37,662 bases of DNA from an uncultured Prevotellaceae bacterium (GCA_900320245.1 ONRP01000023.1:1-37662); one strand, 5' to 3'. Positions 1-8,805 are shown, counted from the stretch's first letter. Numbers and translations are program-made. Notes: generated from the sequence alone by a model not told the origin.

Positions 1-1249
1 TGTAATCCACCTGCTCGCCGACGGTGTTGCGCTCCAGCACCTTGCCGATGACCACGGGGATGAGCATCAGGCCGATGTTCTGGATGTAATAGATGATGGA
101 GTAGGAGGTGCCCAGTTGCTTCATTGGCACGATTTTGGGCACGGCGGGCCACAGGGCGGCGGGGAGCAGCGAGAAGGCGATGCCCAGCACGCACATCAGC
201 GTCACCGCAATCCAACTCGAGTTGAGTGGCATGGCGAACACGAACAGCGTGATGGTCAACAGCACGCTGCCGATGACCATCATCGTGGCGCCAAAGCCCT
301 TTTTGTCAAACCATGCGCCGAACAGCGGTGTCAGCACGATGCTGGTGTAGGGGAGGATAGAGGGGATGGCACCCGCCAACTCGGCCTCGACACCATACTT
401 GGAAATCATCAGTTTGGTGGCGAAGTCAAGGAAGGGGTAGAGTGCCGAGTAGTAGAACAGGCACAGCAGCGTGATGAGCCAGAAGCCCGGATTCTTGATG
501 GTGATTTTCATGTCCGAGAAGTGGAACTTCTCGTCTTCGTCCTGAGTGGTGTCTTGCTTGCCTTGCTCCTTGTCGAGGCGGCGGTCCATCGTGCAGTAGT
601 ACAGATAGGCGATGAGTCCCACGCCGACGCTGAACACGCCGATGAGCAGCGGACGCGGCAGTCCCCAGTTCAGGGCTATGGGCAGACTGAAGTTGAGCGC
701 CAGTGCGGTACCCAGGCGTGCCATGGCCACCTGCAGGCCCATCGCCAGCGCCATCTCCTTGCCCGAGAACCAGCGCACGACAACCTTGGACACGGTGATG
801 CCGCACATCTCATAGCCGATGCCGAAGAAGGCGAATCCCAACGACGACAGCGCCACCTGGCGTTTCACGGTGCCCAGCAGGGGCACGTTCCACATTGGGT
901 CGGGCGAGGTGTAGGTGATGATACCGTAGACGGCCGCCGCTCCCGTCAACATCAGCACACACGAGAGGATGCCCGTGAAGCGTACGCCCATCTTGTCAAG
1001 GATGACGCCGCCCACAAACAGCATCAGCAGAAACACGTTGAAGAAGCCGCGCGACCCGGCAAAGATGCCGAATTCGCCGCTTGTCCACCCCATACCACCG
1101 TCACCGGCGGCTTTCTCGAGCATAAACTGCAACGGCGACATCTCCTTGGCGACAACATAGCCCGCCATCATCGTGAACGACACTATCGCCAGCACGGTCC
1201 ATCGTGCCCATGCACGTGTCGCAATCGTCTCTCTAACCTGTTCTCTCAT
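1..1249 (-). CDS. MFS transporter, MFSD1-like, C-terminus beyond the left edge
   Basis: A polytopic inner-membrane carrier of the major facilitator superfamily. Translating the minus strand from the ATG at 1249 gives 416 codons without a stop before the window edge, so the last part of the protein is missing. After the first membrane segments comes an MFS motif A (GGVILDKMGVRF), then a GYEMCGITVSK segment, a charged cytoplasmic loop (about DRRLDKEQGKQ) splitting the two six-helix halves, and a LLPAALWPAVPKIV segment followed by YYIQNIGLML. The last two resemble, from memory, the mammalian MFSD1 family, whose members carry dipeptides; the substrate here is an inference. It is clearly a paralogue of the next gene upstream, sharing motif A almost exactly, and lies about 105 bases behind it with a hairpin between them. 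Confidence 0.85.
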   Translation of the reverse strand, partial: MREQVRETIATRAWARWTVLAIVSFTMMAGYVVAKEMSPLQFMLEKAAGDGGMGWTSGEFGIFAGSRGFFNVFLLMLFVGGVILDKMGVRFTGILSCVLMLTGAAAVYGIITYTSPDPMWNVPLLGTVKRQVALSSLGFAFFGIGYEMCGITVSKVVVRWFSGKEMALAMGLQVAMARLGTALALNFSLPIALNWGLPRPLLIGVFSVGVGLIAYLYYCTMDRRLDKEQGKQDTTQDEDEKFHFSDMKITIKNPGFWLITLLCLFYYSALYPFLDFATKLMISKYGVEAELAGAIPSILPYTSIVLTPLFGAWFDKKGFGATMMVIGSVLLTITLFVFAMPLNSSWIAVTLMCVLGIAFSLLPAALWPAVPKIVPMKQLGTSYSIIYYIQNIGLMLIPVVIGKVLERNTVGEQVDY

Positions 1250-1264
1250 GTGTTTCGATTTAAA

Positions 1265-1307
1265 TTAAAAAAGGGACCTTAAAGTCTTTCACGTCCTTCA
1301 AGGTCCC
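1265..1307 (-). terminator. Rho-independent terminator after the second MFS gene
   Basis: GGGACCTT at 1273-1280 is the exact inverse of AAGGTCCC at 1300-1307. On the minus strand the hairpin is followed by a run of T (the A run at 1267-1272). It sits between the two MFS genes, so the downstream copy may be partly uncoupled from the upstream one. Confidence 0.55.
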
Positions 1308-1317
1308 CATAAAGTCC

Positions 1318-1335
1318 CTATTAGATTTCTAATAG
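1318..1335. repeat. small perfect inverted repeat between the MFS genes
   Basis: CTATTAG at 1318-1324 and CTAATAG at 1329-1335 are exact inverses around a four-base loop. It lies just behind the stop codon of the second MFS gene and just ahead of the terminator hairpin. It could be an operator or an accessory stem; nothing in the sequence decides. Confidence 0.3.
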
Positions 1336-1354
1336 TTAATTGCTAAAAACTCTA

Positions 1355-3100
1355 TTATGCCTCCTCAGGCTTGATGTTGGGCTCCTCAAGGCCGAGGTGC
1401 TTCTTCTTGTCAACAGCAAGGAGGATGATACCGATAATCAAGGCTGCTACACCAAGCAGTGCAAGCATTACCAAGGGCCAGGTGTAATCGTACTGAACAG
1501 CAACCTGCTCCGAGATTTCCTGTACCTTCTTTGCGCCTTCTTCCACCGATAATTGTCCACTCTCGACAGCCTGTTTGGTGGTTTCTTTCACGGTTTCCAG
1601 TTTGGCCGTCAACTCGGGGTTGGTATTGTCCAGCACCTTGCCGATGAGCATGGGGAAGAGCCACAAACCGATGTTCTGAATCCAGAAAATCAAGGCGTAA
1701 GCACTACCGATGACCTTGGAGTCCACCAGTTTGGGGACGCTGGGCCACAACGATGCGGGAACCAGTGAGAACGAAGCACCCAGCACCAGGATGGTGATGT
1801 AAGCGACAATGATACCGCCGATGGGACTGCTCAGCGAAGCACCCTCCTTAAACATCGGGAGGATAAAGGCAAATGTCAGGTGGCAGAGGATGAGCAGCAA
1901 CGAGCCAAACATCAGCATCGAAGCGGCCTTACCCTTGTGGTCAACATAGTTGCCCAGGATGGGGGTGATGAGCACGGCCAGCAAGGGGAATACTGCAAAG
2001 ATAGCCTCGGCTGACTGGCGCATATAACCCATGTAGCAATAGGTGATAAGGGCTATAACCGAGATGAGCAACAAGGTGTACTTCTTGCTTGCGTTCTTCT
2101 GGAAGTTGCTTGCAAATCCTGCAGCGGCAACAATGAGCATGATGATGTACTGCCAGATGGTTACCTGGTCTCCGCCCCAGAATGTGTCCTTGGCAGGCTC
2201 CACAAGAGTGAGGTTGCACTGCAGCATGTTCACGGCATATTTCTGGAAGGGGAAGATGGCGCTGTAGTACAGCACGCAGAGCAGGGCCACCAGCCAGAAA
2301 CCGCTACTGGTAAGAATCTGCTTGAGGTCTTTAAGCCTGAACGGGTCGTCTTTCTCCTCGGCCTCGCCGGTCTGGGCATCAAGTTTCTTGTCCATAAAGA
2401 AGTAAACAATGAACATGATCAAGGCGATGCACAGCAGTACCACACCGAAGGCTACCGAGCGGCTCACACTCACTTCACCGCCCAACTTGGCAAAGTAGGG
2501 CGAGAAGATCATACAGGTGGCAACACCCAGACGGGCCAATGCCATCTCGCTACCCATGGCCAATGCGGTCTCACGGCCTTTGAACCACTTCACGATACCA
2601 CGGCTTACCGTGATACCTGCCATCTCAACACCGCAACCGAAGATCATAAAGCCGACGGCGGCAAACTTGGCGCTGGCGGGCATGCCCTCATAGAAGGGTG
2701 AGATGCCCAACTCGTCAAAGACGGGGATATAGTTGAGGTGTTCGGTGAACCAAGTGGCCAGACTGCTGCCAATGAAAGCATCGGTCACGGCATACCACTT
2801 GATGACTGCACCGATAAGCATCACGATACCCGACAAAACAGCCGTGAAGCGCACGCCCATCTTGTCGAGGATGATACCAGCAATAATCAGGAAGAACACG
2901 AACACATTGAGGAATACCTCACTGCCCTGCATGGTGCCAAAGGCGGTCGAATCCCAACCGCGCTCCGAAAGCATCAAGTCCTTGATGGGCGACAGGATGT
3001 CCATGAAAATGTAACTGCAGAACATGCCCAGTGCGAGCAACAACAGCGCCGTCCAGCGCATTCCTGCAGAGTCTCTTAAAGTCTGAATCTTTTCTGACAT
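1355..3100 (-). CDS. MFS transporter, MFSD1-like, full length
   Basis: Complete 581-residue inner-membrane carrier of the major facilitator superfamily. It starts with a short charged N-terminus and about twelve hydrophobic segments follow. Motif A is seen as AGIILDKMGVRF after the second helix, and the LVPASLWPSVPKLV segment followed by FWIQNIGLWLF matches the downstream paralogue. Unlike that copy it carries an extra hydrophilic stretch of about 45 residues rich in Glu, Lys and Thr between the last two helices (roughly LDNTNPELTAKLE to SEQVAVQYDY), probably an extracytoplasmic loop, and an acidic tail. Family assignment is firm at the MFS level; MFSD1-like is inferred from remembered motifs, and the substrate is unknown (small peptides would fit). 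No canonical promoter is visible in the 282 bases upstream, which are filled with heptamer repeats. Confidence 0.88.
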   Translation of the reverse strand: MSEKIQTLRDSAGMRWTALLLLALGMFCSYIFMDILSPIKDLMLSERGWDSTAFGTMQGSEVFLNVFVFFLIIAGIILDKMGVRFTAVLSGIVMLIGAVIKWYAVTDAFIGSSLATWFTEHLNYIPVFDELGISPFYEGMPASAKFAAVGFMIFGCGVEMAGITVSRGIVKWFKGRETALAMGSEMALARLGVATCMIFSPYFAKLGGEVSVSRSVAFGVVLLCIALIMFIVYFFMDKKLDAQTGEAEEKDDPFRLKDLKQILTSSGFWLVALLCVLYYSAIFPFQKYAVNMLQCNLTLVEPAKDTFWGGDQVTIWQYIIMLIVAAAGFASNFQKNASKKYTLLLISVIALITYCYMGYMRQSAEAIFAVFPLLAVLITPILGNYVDHKGKAASMLMFGSLLLILCHLTFAFILPMFKEGASLSSPIGGIIVAYITILVLGASFSLVPASLWPSVPKLVDSKVIGSAYALIFWIQNIGLWLFPMLIGKVLDNTNPELTAKLETVKETTKQAVESGQLSVEEGAKKVQEISEQVAVQYDYTWPLVMLALLGVAALIIGIILLAVDKKKHLGLEEPNIKPEEA

Positions 3101-3160
3101 AAATGTTGTTTTTAAAATTGTTTGTTATTTGGTTTTTAATTAATGGTTCTTTTTCACTGA

Positions 3161-3223
3161 GTTTTAAGTTGTAAGTTTTAAGTTTTGAGTATTAAGTTTT
3201 AAGTTTTAAGTTTTAAGTTTTAA
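3161..3223. repeat. heptamer array A, nine GTTTTAA-type units
   Basis: Nine units of seven bases stay in phase from 3161 to 3223: mostly GTTTTAA, with GTTGTAA, GTTTTGA and GTATTAA variants. The reverse complement (TTAAAAC) resembles the unit of the neighbouring array at 3252-3384 in opposite orientation. It lies upstream of the second MFS gene. Confidence 0.85.
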
Positions 3224-3251
3224 GTATGGTTACTAACGCCTGAAGACCCTC

Positions 3252-3384
3252 AACTGTAAACTATTAACTCTCAACTGTAAACTGTAAACTGTAAACTGTT
3301 AACTCTCAACTCTCAACTCTTAACTCTTAACTCTTAACTCTTAACTGTTAACTCTTAACTCTTAACTCTTAACTCTTAACTGTT
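3252..3384. repeat. heptamer array B, nineteen AACTNTN units overlapping a stop codon
   Basis: Nineteen exact-phase 7-bp units, each AACT plus GTA, ATT, CTC, GTT or CTT. The last unit runs into the TAA stop of the phosphohexomutase gene (minus strand, 3383-3385). CTTAAC and GTTAAG around a single T make small palindromes inside the array. On the coding strand every CTT or GTT unit contributes a TAA. Confidence 0.92.
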
Positions 3385-5134
3385 AAGCGATGCCGAGGGA
3401 CTCGCAGATGCGGTCGATCTTGGCGTCGGCCCAGTCGTTCTTGGCCTCGTAGTTTTCCTTCTTGTCGAGGGTGTCATGTACCTCGATGTAGAACTTGATC
3501 TTGGGCTCGGTGCCCGACGGACGGATAGATACCTTGGTGCCGTCCTCGGTGTAGTATTGCAGCACATTGCTGGTGGCGGGCATGACGAGTTTGGTCACCT
3601 CGCCGGTGCGCATGTCGCGCTGCTCCAGTTTCAGGAAGTCCTTGATGAGCACTACGGGTGAGCCGTCGATGGCCTGCTGCGGATTCTCGCGGAAGTTGAC
3701 CATCATTTGGGCAATCTCGTCGGCGCCGCTCTTGCCGGGACGCACGACGCTGATGCCGCGCTCCTTGCTGTAGCCGTAGTTGATGTACAGGTCGATGAAC
3801 AGGTCGTTCAGGGTCATGCCCTTGTCCTTGGCCCAAGCAGCAATCTCGCACATCAGGGGAATAGACGACACGGCGTCTTTATCACGGACGAAGGTCTCGG
3901 GCAGGAAGCCGTAACTCTCCTCACCGCCACCCAGGTAGCGTCCCTTGCCTTCCATCTCGCGCATGACTTGTGCAATCCACTTGAAGCCCGTGAAGCAGTC
4001 AAACATATTGATGCCTTCCTTGCGGGCAATCTTGGCAATGGTCTCACTGGTCACGATGGTCTTGACAATGTACTCGTCACCCTTGAGTTTACCCAGTTCG
4101 CGGTTGCGCACCATCAGGTAATAGTGGAAGATGATCTGGATCTGGTTACCGTTCACGAGTTCATATTTGCCCTTGGTGTTCTTGATGACCAGGCTGATGC
4201 GGTCAGCATCGGGGTCGCTGGCAAGGGCTAAATCGGCTTGAACCTCTTCGGCCTTGGCAACGGCCATTTGCATTGCGCTGGGCATCTCGGGATTGGGAGA
4301 ATCCACTGTGGGGAAGTCGCCGCTCATCACATCCTGCTCGGGAATGTGGATGATGTTGTCAAAGCCCCAACGCTCAATGGAGCGGGGGATGATGTCGCGT
4401 CCCACGCCATGGATGGGGGTATAAACAATCTTCAGGTCGTGATGGCGCTTGCACACCTCGGGACTCAGCGACAGGGTGTGGATTTCCTCGATGTAGGGAC
4501 CGTCAATGTCCTCGCCGATGATCTGAATCAGGTCAGGATTGCCTTTAAACTTGATTTCGCTCACATCGGTGATGGCGTTCACGTTCTTGATGATGTTCAC
4601 ATCGTGGGGAGCAATCACCTGTGCGCCGTCGTCCCAGTAGGCCTTGTAACCGTTATAAATCTTGGGATTGTGGGATGCCGTGATGTTCACGCCGCTCTGG
4701 CAACCCAGGCGACGGATGGCATAACTAACCTCGGGAGTGGGGCGGGGACCCTCAAACAGGTACACCTTGATGCCGTTGGCGCTGAAGATGTTGGCGACCG
4801 TCTCGGCAAACAGGCGGCTGTTGTTGCGCACGTCATGACCCACGACCACCGAGATCTGGTCCAAGTCCTTGAAGGCCTCGTTCAGGTAGTTGGCCAGGCC
4901 TTGGGTGGCGCTGCCCACCGTGTAGATGTTCATGCGGTTGCAGCCAGCGCCCATAATGCCGCGCAAGCCACCGGTGCCAAATTCCAGGGTCTTGTAGAAT
5001 GACTCGACCAGATCGGTCTTGTCTTCGTTGTCGAGCATGGCCTGTACCTCGGCACGTGTCTTCTCGTCATAACTGTCACTAAGCCACGTCTGGGCCTTTG
5101 CGGTCACTTCCTGTAATAATTTCTCGTCGTACAT
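3383..5134 (-). CDS. phosphoglucomutase/phosphomannomutase
   Basis: Cytoplasmic alpha-D-phosphohexomutase of 583 residues, interconverting hexose 1- and 6-phosphates (glucose and/or mannose) and so feeding nucleotide-sugar synthesis. All four family signatures are present: the phosphoserine loop TASHNPKIYNGYK with active Ser154, the metal-binding DPDADR at 307-312, the sugar-specificity loop GGEESYG at 403-409, and the phosphate-binding RPSGTEPK at 538-545. Length matches the longer PgmB/Pgm2-like branch common in Bacteroidota. The start at 5134 is supported by a good promoter about 45 bases upstream. The family does not reveal whether glucose or mannose is preferred. The stop codon lies inside a heptamer array. 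Confidence 0.95.
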   Translation of the reverse strand: MYDEKLLQEVTAKAQTWLSDSYDEKTRAEVQAMLDNEDKTDLVESFYKTLEFGTGGLRGIMGAGCNRMNIYTVGSATQGLANYLNEAFKDLDQISVVVGHDVRNNSRLFAETVANIFSANGIKVYLFEGPRPTPEVSYAIRRLGCQSGVNITASHNPKIYNGYKAYWDDGAQVIAPHDVNIIKNVNAITDVSEIKFKGNPDLIQIIGEDIDGPYIEEIHTLSLSPEVCKRHHDLKIVYTPIHGVGRDIIPRSIERWGFDNIIHIPEQDVMSGDFPTVDSPNPEMPSAMQMAVAKAEEVQADLALASDPDADRISLVIKNTKGKYELVNGNQIQIIFHYYLMVRNRELGKLKGDEYIVKTIVTSETIAKIARKEGINMFDCFTGFKWIAQVMREMEGKGRYLGGGEESYGFLPETFVRDKDAVSSIPLMCEIAAWAKDKGMTLNDLFIDLYINYGYSKERGISVVRPGKSGADEIAQMMVNFRENPQQAIDGSPVVLIKDFLKLEQRDMRTGEVTKLVMPATSNVLQYYTEDGTKVSIRPSGTEPKIKFYIEVHDTLDKKENYEAKNDWADAKIDRICESLGIA

Positions 5135-5183
5135 ACTTGGTTCGGTTTATAAGGTTGATGTTTGTTAGTTTCTTTCAAACTGA

Positions 5184-5214
5184 CAAAGTTAATGCAATTT
5201 CCCCAATTCCCAAA
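5184..5214 (-). promoter_or_regulatory. Bacteroidota-type promoter for the phosphohexomutase
   Basis: On the minus strand TTTG (5214-5211), a 19-base spacer and TAACTTTG (5191-5184) match the two boxes of the Bacteroidota consensus. The predicted transcript starts near 5178, giving a leader of about 44 bases. Confidence 0.65.
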
Positions 5215-5283
5215 ATTATTTTTAATTTTGTTTCCGTCATGTGGTTTTGTGGCCAGGCGATGTGTCAGCGTGATTATTATTTG

Positions 5284-5291
5284 TATCTTTG
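5284..5291 (+). promoter_or_regulatory. -7 box before the C10 peptidase
   Basis: TATCTTTG matches TAnnTTTG; no clear TTTG is found at the right distance upstream. It places the transcript start near 5297, upstream of ATG 5311 and downstream of all earlier in-frame starts, so it decides the start of the gene. Confidence 0.5.
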
Positions 5292-5310
5292 CGCATTGTT
5301 TTCAATAAAA

Positions 5311-7761
5311 ATGCTGAAAGGAATGTACAGGAAGTCTCTATCTTTTATCGCTTGTTTGTGCTCAGTCACGAAGCACTGTTTGCTGGTTCTGATGCTTGTG
5401 ATGGCTTGTTTGCAGGCCGTGGCTGCCGATGTCGATTTGGCTACGGCTCAAAAGGCGGCTCGTGATTTCATCATGAGTAATACCGACGGTCATCGCTTTG
5501 CCGGGCATCAGGCCGGTGTTGTCTCATTGCTGCATGCCGAGCCCTACGGCGCTCGGGCAGACAAGCCGCTTTACTTTATTTTCAATAGCGACTATGGTTT
5601 TGTGATTGTTGCCGGTGACGATCGCGCCCAGCAGATTCTTGCTTATGGTGACCGCCCGCTGGACATGAGTCGGATGCCTGAGAATATGCGCTTCTGGCTC
5701 GGTACCTATAAGAGACAAATGGAGTTCCTGAAGGCTAACCCGGGATTGGAGGTTGAGAAACCTCGCATTAACCAGCAATGGACAACGCCAACCGTTCACC
5801 CGATGTTGACGGCCTTGTGGGATCAGATTGAGCCCTATAATACTTACTGCCCGGTCGTTAATGGCGCCGTGAGTTTGACAGGCTGTCCTGCCACATCGCT
5901 TTCAATGGTCTTCTATTATTGGAAGTACCCCGTTGGACCGACACCTGATGTGCCTTCTTACATCAATACGTATAATGGTGCCGCCATTCCCGCCTTGACC
6001 TCGACGACATTTGACTGGGACAATATGCTGGACGAGTATAACGAGGGGGAGTATACCACCGAGCAGGGTGATGCTGTCGCATGGCTGATGCGTTATGTCG
6101 GTCAGGCTGAGCATATGAGTTATAGCCCCGATGGCAGCGGTGCACAGGGAAGCGACATCCTCCGCGCGGCCAAGTTCTTCGGCTATGACGAGGAGGCAGA
6201 CATCGTTATGAAATCTCTGGCCGATGGTTTCGGAAACGAAATGCAGCAGATCTATACCGACCAGCAGTGGGCCGAGATGCTCCAGAAAGAGTTGTTTGAA
6301 GGACGCCCGGTGGTTTATTGTGCCTATGACTATGACAGCGAGCGTGGCTGGAGTGGACATGCGTTCAATGTCGATGGCTATTCTGAAGCCAGCAACACCT
6401 ATCATGTCAACTGGGGATGGAGCGGAATAGGCAACGGAGATTTTGCCTTGAATGCTTTCAGTTACAAGAGTTACACCTTCAACATCGAGCAGCAGATGAT
6501 AATTGGTCTCCAGCCTCCCATTACCACTCCCACCATCATGGCGACGCCCTATCAACTCGATATGGCCGCCTATGTGGATCAGAGTAGTACCGACTCTTTC
6601 ATCGTTCGGGGCAAATGCCTGACTGGTGATGTGACGATGTCGCTCACCGATGAGAGCGGATCGTTCTCGCTTGATGTTTCCAGCGTCGCACTGGCTGACA
6701 CTGATTCAGGTGCGGTGGTCACGGTGACCTATTCGCCGCGTGAAGTGGGACACCACTCGGCTGTTGTTACTCTGAGTAGCCCTGATGCCGAAGATGTGAC
6801 GATATCCCTCACGGGTGATGCCGTCCTGGACGTCTACACTCCCGTGATGTTGCCTGCCGACAGCGCTTTCATCAGTTTGACGGGATTCCGTGCCGACTGG
6901 ACTGATGAGACCTTGGCCAAATATGTCGAGAGTTATACTGTTGAGGTGAATACCAAACCGGGTTATACACTTATCGGAGAAACAGACTGGAGTGATGTCG
7001 TGGAGAGTTCCACAAACTATGCTGACTACCCTCAGGATTTGCTGCCCGAAGGCTGGACGTTTGCAGGTAACGGCCTCTGGTGTGAAAATGCGGGCGTGTC
7101 CATCAACAACAAGAGTTCTTTCATCACGCCCGTCTATGACTTGTCGGGTTATGACAAGGTGACAGTGGTGGTGATGGCAAAGTCGGCCATGACTCAAAGT
7201 TCCTCGCGCTTTACGGTATCGACTGGAGCCGATGAGATGGAAATCACTGCTCCTGGAGGAACCGACTTCACCCAGTATGTCGTTGTGATTGGTTGCAATG
7301 AAATCGATCAGATTACCATTGCAGGCCAGAGAGGATTTCCCGTTTTCCAGACTATTCAAGTTTATGCCGGAGAGAATGAGGCTCTCACGTTGCGTGCCCC
7401 TCATGAGGAGGGCGACGACAGTTACCGTCTCGTTACGGGCCTTACCGGTCATAGTTACAAGTTTACCGGACTCACACCAGGCGGCGCATTCTATTACCGT
7501 GTCAAGGCGCATTACATCGATGGATCAGTCGGTTCATGGAGCAGGAGCAGGCATGTGGTGTTGTTCGGTGACGCGCTGGATTACCAACCCGGTGATGTGA
7601 ACCACGACGGCGGTATCGACATCAACGATATTACCCTGCTGATCAATTATGTGCTTACAGGCATCACTGATTGCCCCGCCGAGGCCAATGTCAATGCTGA
7701 TGACTTCATAGATATCAACGACGTGACTTTACTCATCACTAAGGTCATTACCGGCTCGTGA
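5311..7761 (+). CDS. secreted C10 (streptopain-like) cysteine peptidase with C-terminal dockerin
   Basis: Secreted thiol protease, 816 residues from ATG 5311. Earlier in-frame starts would overlap the divergent phosphohexomutase promoter. A hydrophobic signal segment ends near VAAD (about residue 39). An inhibitory propeptide region follows (about 40-150, with the YFIFNSDYGFVIVAGDD element typical of the family). The catalytic domain has nucleophile Cys192 in SLTGCPATS and His350 in GWSGHAFNVDGY, with the downstream HVNWGWSG supplying the usual Trp/Asn region. Beyond it lie an Ig-like module (about 405-510), a fibronectin-III-like module interrupted by a beta-sandwich insert (about 515-755), and two calcium-binding dockerin repeats at the end (DVNHDGGIDINDITLL and NVNADDFIDINDVTLL). 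The dockerin suggests docking to a cohesin partner or calcium-stabilised surface attachment; no cohesin is in the window. The next gene starts 45 bases later. Confidence 0.92.
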   Translation: MLKGMYRKSLSFIACLCSVTKHCLLVLMLVMACLQAVAADVDLATAQKAARDFIMSNTDGHRFAGHQAGVVSLLHAEPYGARADKPLYFIFNSDYGFVIVAGDDRAQQILAYGDRPLDMSRMPENMRFWLGTYKRQMEFLKANPGLEVEKPRINQQWTTPTVHPMLTALWDQIEPYNTYCPVVNGAVSLTGCPATSLSMVFYYWKYPVGPTPDVPSYINTYNGAAIPALTSTTFDWDNMLDEYNEGEYTTEQGDAVAWLMRYVGQAEHMSYSPDGSGAQGSDILRAAKFFGYDEEADIVMKSLADGFGNEMQQIYTDQQWAEMLQKELFEGRPVVYCAYDYDSERGWSGHAFNVDGYSEASNTYHVNWGWSGIGNGDFALNAFSYKSYTFNIEQQMIIGLQPPITTPTIMATPYQLDMAAYVDQSSTDSFIVRGKCLTGDVTMSLTDESGSFSLDVSSVALADTDSGAVVTVTYSPREVGHHSAVVTLSSPDAEDVTISLTGDAVLDVYTPVMLPADSAFISLTGFRADWTDETLAKYVESYTVEVNTKPGYTLIGETDWSDVVESSTNYADYPQDLLPEGWTFAGNGLWCENAGVSINNKSSFITPVYDLSGYDKVTVVVMAKSAMTQSSSRFTVSTGADEMEITAPGGTDFTQYVVVIGCNEIDQITIAGQRGFPVFQTIQVYAGENEALTLRAPHEEGDDSYRLVTGLTGHSYKFTGLTPGGAFYYRVKAHYIDGSVGSWSRSRHVVLFGDALDYQPGDVNHDGGIDINDITLLINYVLTGITDCPAEANVNADDFIDINDVTLLITKVITGS

Positions 7762-7806
7762 TAACAACGCCGTGAGGCCATTGTCATGTAACTTATACTG
7801 CATCCT

Positions 7807-8793
7807 GTGAAGCATTTCTGTCCAAAGACTGTCATCAGTTTTCATGACAGTGACAGGCAAGAGCACTGGCTTGAGGAAATCAAGCGCAGTGATTGGGGAG
7901 CGGGCGCTTTATTGCATGAATTGTTGTGTGGGGGTACTTTCTTCGAGGCTGTCGGTGAGGGCTCAAAAGTGTTGCTGCTGACCGAAGGTGACGAGTTGAT
8001 ATCTTATTGCACCTACGCCCGCCTTGATGATATCCAGCCGACGGAACTCACTCCGTGGATGGGGTTTATCTATACTTTTCCTGAACATCGGGGGCATCGT
8101 TATGCGGGCCTTCTGTTTGCCGAGGTCGAACGTCTTGCCCGTGAGGAAGGGGTGGAGCAGGTGTATATCTCGACCAACCACATCGGCTTGTACGAGAAAT
8201 ACGGCTGTGAGTTCTTGACAATGATGAATGACATGGACGGAAAGCCGTCTCGGGTGTATGTGAAAAAAATCAGGATGGAAACCGAGCGAATCCTGTTGCG
8301 TCGGTGGAAGGACAGTGATGCAGGGGCTCTCTATAAATATGCCTCGGATCCTGACGTGGGATCGCGTGCCGGATGGTGCCCGCACCACAATGTGGAAGAA
8401 AGCCTGGAAATCATCCGCACCGTGTTTAACAATGACACCACTTGGGCCATTGAACTGAAAGCGACCCGAGAGGCCATCGGTGCCATCGGCTATGGCCCCT
8501 CGTGTGACTGCAACCTGCCTGCCCGCGATGGTGAACCCATTACGGGGTATTGGATTGCCAAACCTTATTGGAATCAGGGTATCTGCACCGAGGCTCTGTC
8601 GCTGATGCTGGACCATATCCGCTTGACGACCGACATCCGGTCACTCATCAGCGGACATTTTGTCGATAACCCCGCTTCGGGCCGTGTAATGGAAAAATGC
8701 GGTTTCGCCGCTACCGGCGAAACCGTCATTGATGAAAAGCAGTATCAGGGCAAAGACAGACCCATCAGAGTGCTGAGGCTGGTGCTTGCCTGA
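7807..8793 (+). CDS. double GNAT acetyltransferase (two fused domains)
   Basis: One uninterrupted 328-residue frame holding two different GCN5-related N-acetyltransferase domains. The first (about 1-153) has the acetyl-CoA loop HRGHRYAG near residue 94 and the closing LYEKYGCEF signature. The second begins at an internal Met157 (METERILLRRW) and is of the RimJ/RimL type, with TGYWIAKPYWNQGICTEA and NPASGRVMEKCGF. The RimJ/RimL type often modifies N-termini, antibiotics or small amines; substrates are unknown here. The only reasonable start is a GTG at 7807, because a stop lies 18 bases upstream in frame and no ATG occurs before the first domain core. The gene follows the peptidase by 45 bases with no promoter visible, so co-transcription is likely. 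It converges on the DUF362 gene with only 12 bases between them. Confidence 0.85.
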   Translation: MKHFCPKTVISFHDSDRQEHWLEEIKRSDWGAGALLHELLCGGTFFEAVGEGSKVLLLTEGDELISYCTYARLDDIQPTELTPWMGFIYTFPEHRGHRYAGLLFAEVERLAREEGVEQVYISTNHIGLYEKYGCEFLTMMNDMDGKPSRVYVKKIRMETERILLRRWKDSDAGALYKYASDPDVGSRAGWCPHHNVEESLEIIRTVFNNDTTWAIELKATREAIGAIGYGPSCDCNLPARDGEPITGYWIAKPYWNQGICTEALSLMLDHIRLTTDIRSLISGHFVDNPASGRVMEKCGFAATGETVIDEKQYQGKDRPIRVLRLVLA

Positions 8794-8805
8794 ATTTCAC
8801 TTCAT

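Noticed and set aside
116-1282. Plus-strand open frame of 388 codons at the left edge
   Set aside because: Antisense to the truncated MFS gene, very rich in His, Gln and Arg, no membrane or enzyme motif.
3161-3384. CRISPR array
   Set aside because: Units are 7 bp with no spacers and no cas genes; these are simple tandem repeats.
5098-5310. Earlier start of the C10 peptidase frame
   Set aside because: It would read through the divergent phosphohexomutase promoter and lies before the -7 box at 5284-5291; the signal peptide fits ATG 5311.
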